Source of the DNA: Sphingobium sp. CAP-1
GTDB taxonomy: Bacteria > Pseudomonadota > Alphaproteobacteria > Sphingomonadales > Sphingomonadaceae
DNA: 64,000 nt
Reading direction: 5' to 3'
NCBI RefSeq assembly: GCF_009720145.1
Contig: NZ_CP046252.1
Coordinates: 1,550,001 to 1,614,000 of the forward strand
The notes under the pieces are model-generated. The model worked only from the letters and a program-made list of their open reading frames with translations, did no database searches and was not told the origin of the DNA. How positions within the stretch are numbered: the stretch's first letter is position 1; each line of letters opens with the position of its first letter. Made by a program: the position numbers and the translations under genes. Below, piece after piece: positions 60,906 to 64,000 of this stretch.

Positions 60906-61755
60906 CATGCTACTCCTTCAAAATTCGACCCGCCGGGTCTGCATGACCACAGCTTTTCGTCCGACTGCCGTCCGCCTGATGGCGCTTATAGCGGTCAGAC
61001 CCCCTCAATATGGTTTCGTAAAAAATGCACCATGGCGACGCGGATGCGCGCCATGCCTGTTCAGCCTGTTCAGATTAACCTGTCTGGCACATGAACGGGC
61101 CGGAGCGGGGCGACAGCAGCACCGGCAATTGGAGCGCATTGTGCGACGAACCGATGCCGGCGGCGCGGCGCAAAGACCCGTTTATTTCCGGCGGCGGCAG
61201 CCATTGGATTTCCGAATCCCTGCCTCAATCGGCAGAAAACCTCCCTTTCACCGGATCGGGACATTATTCCATCAGCAGAGGAAAAATGAGCTTTTATCAT
61301 TGGGAAACATTGACTTGCCATCATCCGCACGATGTTTTCGACCCGTCGGGAAGGCCGGAACATCGCCGGGCATTTTAACCAGATCCACCGCCCCGGCCAG
61401 AAGGGGCTGCACCCGCAGCCCTGGGAACAGCAGCTCGATCGGCCTGCCGCCGGGTGTGACATAGGCATAGCCACTGCCCTGCCCAGCGGCGGGACGGGAT
61501 ATCCATAGTAAAGCCGGGGCGGGCTGATCCAGCCGAAGGTGGCGCGATTTTGTCGGATCGTGCATGGCGTCGGGCGAAATGAAGGGCCGCGCCGGATCGT
61601 TGTCTTTGACTTGAACGCGGGCTTAACCGCCTAAAAAGACGGGCCGGTTTTGCACATCATTCACCGTTGCCGCACCCAATGGCGACGCCCATGGCAAAAC
61701 GCCCCGGCACAGATAAGGGCCGGGGCGTCCGATTGCATCATTCCGATGGTCCGCG
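60906..61755. other. 850-bp region without a convincing gene
   Basis: No reading frame here has a recognisable domain, ribosome-binding site and normal codon use. Candidates at 61091-61378 (+) and 61272-61565 (-) overlap antisense. The segment 61180-61330 is AT-richer than its surroundings. It holds the promoter of the OmpA gene (not resolved) and the def terminator at 61697-61728. It may hide a small RNA or gene remains. Confidence 0.5.
61697..61728 (-). terminator. Rho-independent terminator downstream of def
   Basis: On the minus strand GCCCCGGC, loop CCTTATCTGT, GCCGGGGC, then GTTTTG. It lies 28 bp beyond the def stop codon. Confidence 0.75.
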
Positions 61756-62286
61756 TCAGGCGGCGCGGCGGGCCTTGGTCAGTTTCTTCATCAGCATGTC
61801 GCGCTTCAGCCGCGACAGATGATCGATGAAAAGAATACCCTCCAGATGATCCATCTCATGCTGGAGGCAGGTGGCGAGCAGCCCTTCCAGTTGCTCCTCA
61901 TGGATGCGGCCTTCGCGGTCCATCCAACTGGCGCGGATCACCGCAGGGCGCTCCACTTCGGCATATTGGTCGGGGACCGACAGGCAGCCTTCCTGATAGA
62001 CCGACAATTCTTCGGACCCTTTGAGGATTTGCGGGTTGATGAACACCATCGGCTTTTTGACCGGCGGCGCATCCTCCGCATCCGATTCCGGTTCCTGAAG
62101 ATCGATCACCAGCACCCGCTTGGGCACGCCGACCTGAATTGCGGCCAGACCGATGCCCGGCGCGTCATACATGGTTTCGAACATATCGTCGATCAGCCGC
62201 TGGAGATCGTCATCGATCGCCTCCACCGGGGTCGAAATGCTGCGCAGGCGCGGATCGGGCGCCTCAAGGATCGGAAGAATGGCCAT
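61756..62286 (-). CDS. def: peptide deformylase
   Basis: 176 residues from ATG 62286 (MAILPILEAPDPRLR). The three PDF motifs are present: GIGLAAIQVG, EGCLSVPD and HEMDHLEGILFIDHLS, which together hold the active-site iron. It removes the N-formyl group from new proteins. Near fmt (start at 63202), which adds that group to Met-tRNA, but on the other strand with recR between. Confidence 0.95.
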   Translation of the reverse strand: MAILPILEAPDPRLRSISTPVEAIDDDLQRLIDDMFETMYDAPGIGLAAIQVGVPKRVLVIDLQEPESDAEDAPPVKKPMVFINPQILKGSEELSVYQEGCLSVPDQYAEVERPAVIRASWMDREGRIHEEQLEGLLATCLQHEMDHLEGILFIDHLSRLKRDMLMKKLTKARRAA

Positions 62287-62369
62287 GTGCCGAACATAGA
62301 TGGAACGGCGCGATATTTCAAGCGAGCGGCGGGGCTTGCCCACCGGCGGCGGGCAATAGGAGAACCGGT

Positions 62370-62464
62370 GCTTAACTTCGCATATTTCCCGCAAATCCTG
62401 AAATTTACAAACAGGAGACGGAAATTAAATTACCAATGCCGTCGCGCCGAACCCTCTGATCCTA
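62370..62464. repeat. dispersed repeat GCTTAACTTCGCA, copy 2
   Basis: The block at 62370-62392 matches 27187-27209 at 22 of 23 positions; TGATCCTA at 62457-62464 and CGGAAAG just after also recur. It is upstream of def and downstream of recR, non-coding. Confidence 0.6.
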
Positions 62465-62496
62465 GCCCGGAAAGCCGCTGTAGGACAGCATCCCCC

Positions 62497-63093
62497 CTAC
62501 CCCACCGGCCGCCTTGCCCGCAGCGCCTGCGCCAGCGTGCCTTCGTCCAGATAGTCGAGTTCGCCGCCGACCGGCACGCCATGGGCAAGCTGGGTCAGGC
62601 GGATCGGGAAGCGCTCCAGCCGCTCGGCGAGATAATGGGCGGTGGTCTGCCCCTCCAGCGTGGCGTTCATCGCCAGCACCACTTCGTCGATGCCGCCCGC
62701 TTCCAGCCGGGTGACGAGCGCGTCGATGGAGAGATCCTCCGGCCGCACCCCCTCCAGCGCGGAGAGGCGGCCGCCCAGCACATGGAAGCGGCCGGGGAAG
62801 AGGCGCGACCGGTCGAGCGCCCACAGGTCCGACACATCCTCCACCACGCACAGCGCACGCGGATCGCGGCGATGATCGGCGCAGATGCCGCAGGGATCGA
62901 CCGTGTCGACATTGCCGCAGACATGGCAGGTGACGAGCCGGTCATTCACCGCCGCCAACGCGCGCAGCAGCGGCTCCATCGCGCCCTCGCGCTTCTTGAG
63001 CAGATGCAGCACCGCGCGCCGCGCCGATCGGGGGCCAAGGCCGGGCAGGCGGGACAGCGCTTGGGTCAGCGTCTCGATTTCAGGGGATGCCAT
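62497..63093 (-). CDS. recR: recombination protein RecR
   Basis: 198 residues: helix-hairpin-helix with LPGLGPRSARR, a four-Cys zinc finger (CHVCGNVDTVDPCGIC), and a Toprim domain with VVEDVSDLWALDRS and AMNATLEGQTTAHYLAERL. It works with RecF/RecO in loading RecA at gaps. dnaX, its usual neighbour, is not present. Starts at ATG 63093. Confidence 0.94.
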   Translation of the reverse strand: MASPEIETLTQALSRLPGLGPRSARRAVLHLLKKREGAMEPLLRALAAVNDRLVTCHVCGNVDTVDPCGICADHRRDPRALCVVEDVSDLWALDRSRLFPGRFHVLGGRLSALEGVRPEDLSIDALVTRLEAGGIDEVVLAMNATLEGQTTAHYLAERLERFPIRLTQLAHGVPVGGELDYLDEGTLAQALRARRPVG

Positions 63094-63201
63094 AAGGTGA
63101 GATAAAGGGTTGCAACTGGGAGAGACAAGGGGTTTGAGGAGCTTCTTTGGAAATGTGCCCTCCGGTGCATTTCGGATGCGGTGCGGAACCGGACATAGAC
63201 T

Positions 63202-64000
63202 ATGCGTATCATCTATATGGGCACCCCCGATTTCGCCGTGCCGGCGCTGGACGCGCTGGTGACGGCGGGTCATGACATCGTCGCGGTCTACAGCCAGCCA
63301 CCCCGCCCCGCCGGGCGCGGCAAGGGGTTGCGCGCGTCGCCGGTGCATGTCCGTGCCGAGGCGCTGGGGATCGAGGTCCGCACGCCCGTTTCCCTGAAGG
63401 AGGCCGAGGTGCAGGCGGCCTTCGCCGCGCTGGACGCCGATGTCACGGTGGTCGCCGCCTATGGGCTGATCCTGCCGCGCGCGGTGCTGGACGCGCCGCG
63501 CCATGGCTGCATGAACATCCACGCATCGCTGCTGCCGCGCTGGCGCGGGGCGGCGCCGATCCAGCGGGCGATCCTGTCGGGCGACAATGTAACCGGCGTG
63601 ACGATCATGGACATGGCGGCGGGGCTGGACACCGGGCCGATGCGCGCCAAGCATGTCACCCCGGTCGAGGGCAAGACCGCCGGCCAGTTGACCGCCGAAC
63701 TGGCGCAGGCCGGCGCGGACCTGATGGTCGAGGTGCTGGACGACCTGACGCTGCACCCGCCAATGGCCCAGCCGGACGACGGCGTCACCTATGCCGCCAA
63801 GATCGACAAGGCGGAATCGCGGATCGACTTCGCCAGGGGCGCGCATCAGGTCGAGCGGCAGGTTCGCGCCTTCAACCCCTTCCCCGGCGCCTTCTTCGAA
63901 TATCGCGGCGAACGTTTCCGCATCCTGACGGCGCATATCGAGCATCATGGCGGCACACCGGGCGAAATGCTGGACGACAGCCTGCTGATCGGCTGCGGCC
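63202..64000 (+). CDS. fmt: methionyl-tRNA formyltransferase (partial, runs off window)
   Basis: 266 codons are visible from ATG 63202 (MRIIYMGTPDFAVPALDALV), open to the window edge. The formyl-transfer motif NIHASLLPRWRGAAPIQRAI carries the catalytic Asn-His, and the C-terminal tRNA-binding domain begins near RQVRAFNPFPGAFF. It formylates initiator Met-tRNA. The stop codon lies beyond 64000. Divergent from recR. Confidence 0.95.
   Translation, partial: MRIIYMGTPDFAVPALDALVTAGHDIVAVYSQPPRPAGRGKGLRASPVHVRAEALGIEVRTPVSLKEAEVQAAFAALDADVTVVAAYGLILPRAVLDAPRHGCMNIHASLLPRWRGAAPIQRAILSGDNVTGVTIMDMAAGLDTGPMRAKHVTPVEGKTAGQLTAELAQAGADLMVEVLDDLTLHPPMAQPDDGVTYAAKIDKAESRIDFARGAHQVERQVRAFNPFPGAFFEYRGERFRILTAHIEHHGGTPGEMLDDSLLIGCG

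Noticed and set aside
61091..61565. Two overlapping candidate small genes in the OmpA-def gap
   Set aside because: No ribosome-binding site, no domain, and they overlap antisense, so neither can be supported.
1..64000. tRNA, rRNA, CRISPR, prophage or insertion sequence
   Set aside because: No cloverleaf, repeat-spacer array, integrase or transposase pattern was seen on either strand by eye.

Overview
The window is about 64 kb of high-GC alphaproteobacterial chromosome. Gene content and order point to a sphingomonad (Sphingomonadaceae, probably Sphingobium or a close relative): DUF2141 and DUF2147 exported proteins, a Pho operon with phoR in front of pst and phoU-phoB behind, and palindromic intergenic repeats common in that family. 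This is inference from content; there is no 16S gene here. I see no phage, insertion sequence, CRISPR array, rRNA or tRNA.

Layout. 1-1472: edge of a nucleotidyltransferase gene and a polysaccharide flippase. 1474-3751: small DUF1508 protein, FAD oxidoreductase, alpha/beta hydrolase. 3801-10929: a Tad/Flp pilus operon (cpaA, B, C, D, E, tadB, tadC) that lacks the motor ATPase gene cpaF exactly where it is expected. 11636-19675 (minus): a complete quinohemoprotein amine dehydrogenase (qhp) operon with the three structural subunits plus radical-SAM, protease, ABC-exporter and flavin-monooxygenase maturation genes; its end meets the preceding gene across a pair of striking palindromes. 20001-22663: two-subunit molybdenum hydroxylase (IorAB type). 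22734-25718: rnhB, thiD, a DUF1272 protein, glmM. 25821-33978: amino-acid symporter, GNAT-like protein, desaturase, lptF/lptG, DUF2141, lipid kinase. 34096-42812: a low-GC orphan, DUF2239, xth, an A-type Fe-S carrier, an M23 peptidase, DUF455, bcp, glnE, two small proteins, a zinc metalloprotease. 42957-46442: DUF3734 patatin, 3-hydroxybutyrate dehydrogenase, M20 hydrolase. 46462-48507: vapBC with an altered toxin active site, and a bdcA/bdcR-like pair. 48512-52454 (minus): a five-gene cluster of a Tat-exported protein, glycosyltransferase, PqqD-like protein, HprK-related kinase and nucleotidyltransferase. 52547-59948: phoR-pstSCAB-phoU-phoB with a Pho box and terminator. 60033-64000: OmpA-family protein, def, recR and the start of fmt.

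Systems that work together: (1) the qhp operon makes a periplasmic amine oxidase whose small subunit is cross-linked in the cytoplasm, exported and trimmed; (2) the Pho operon senses and imports phosphate; (3) the HprK-related/PqqD-like cluster is a recognisable but functionally undescribed system and the best candidate here for new biology; (4) a probable C-rich small RNA at 29889-29977 has two hairpin loops that could pair with ribosome-binding sites.
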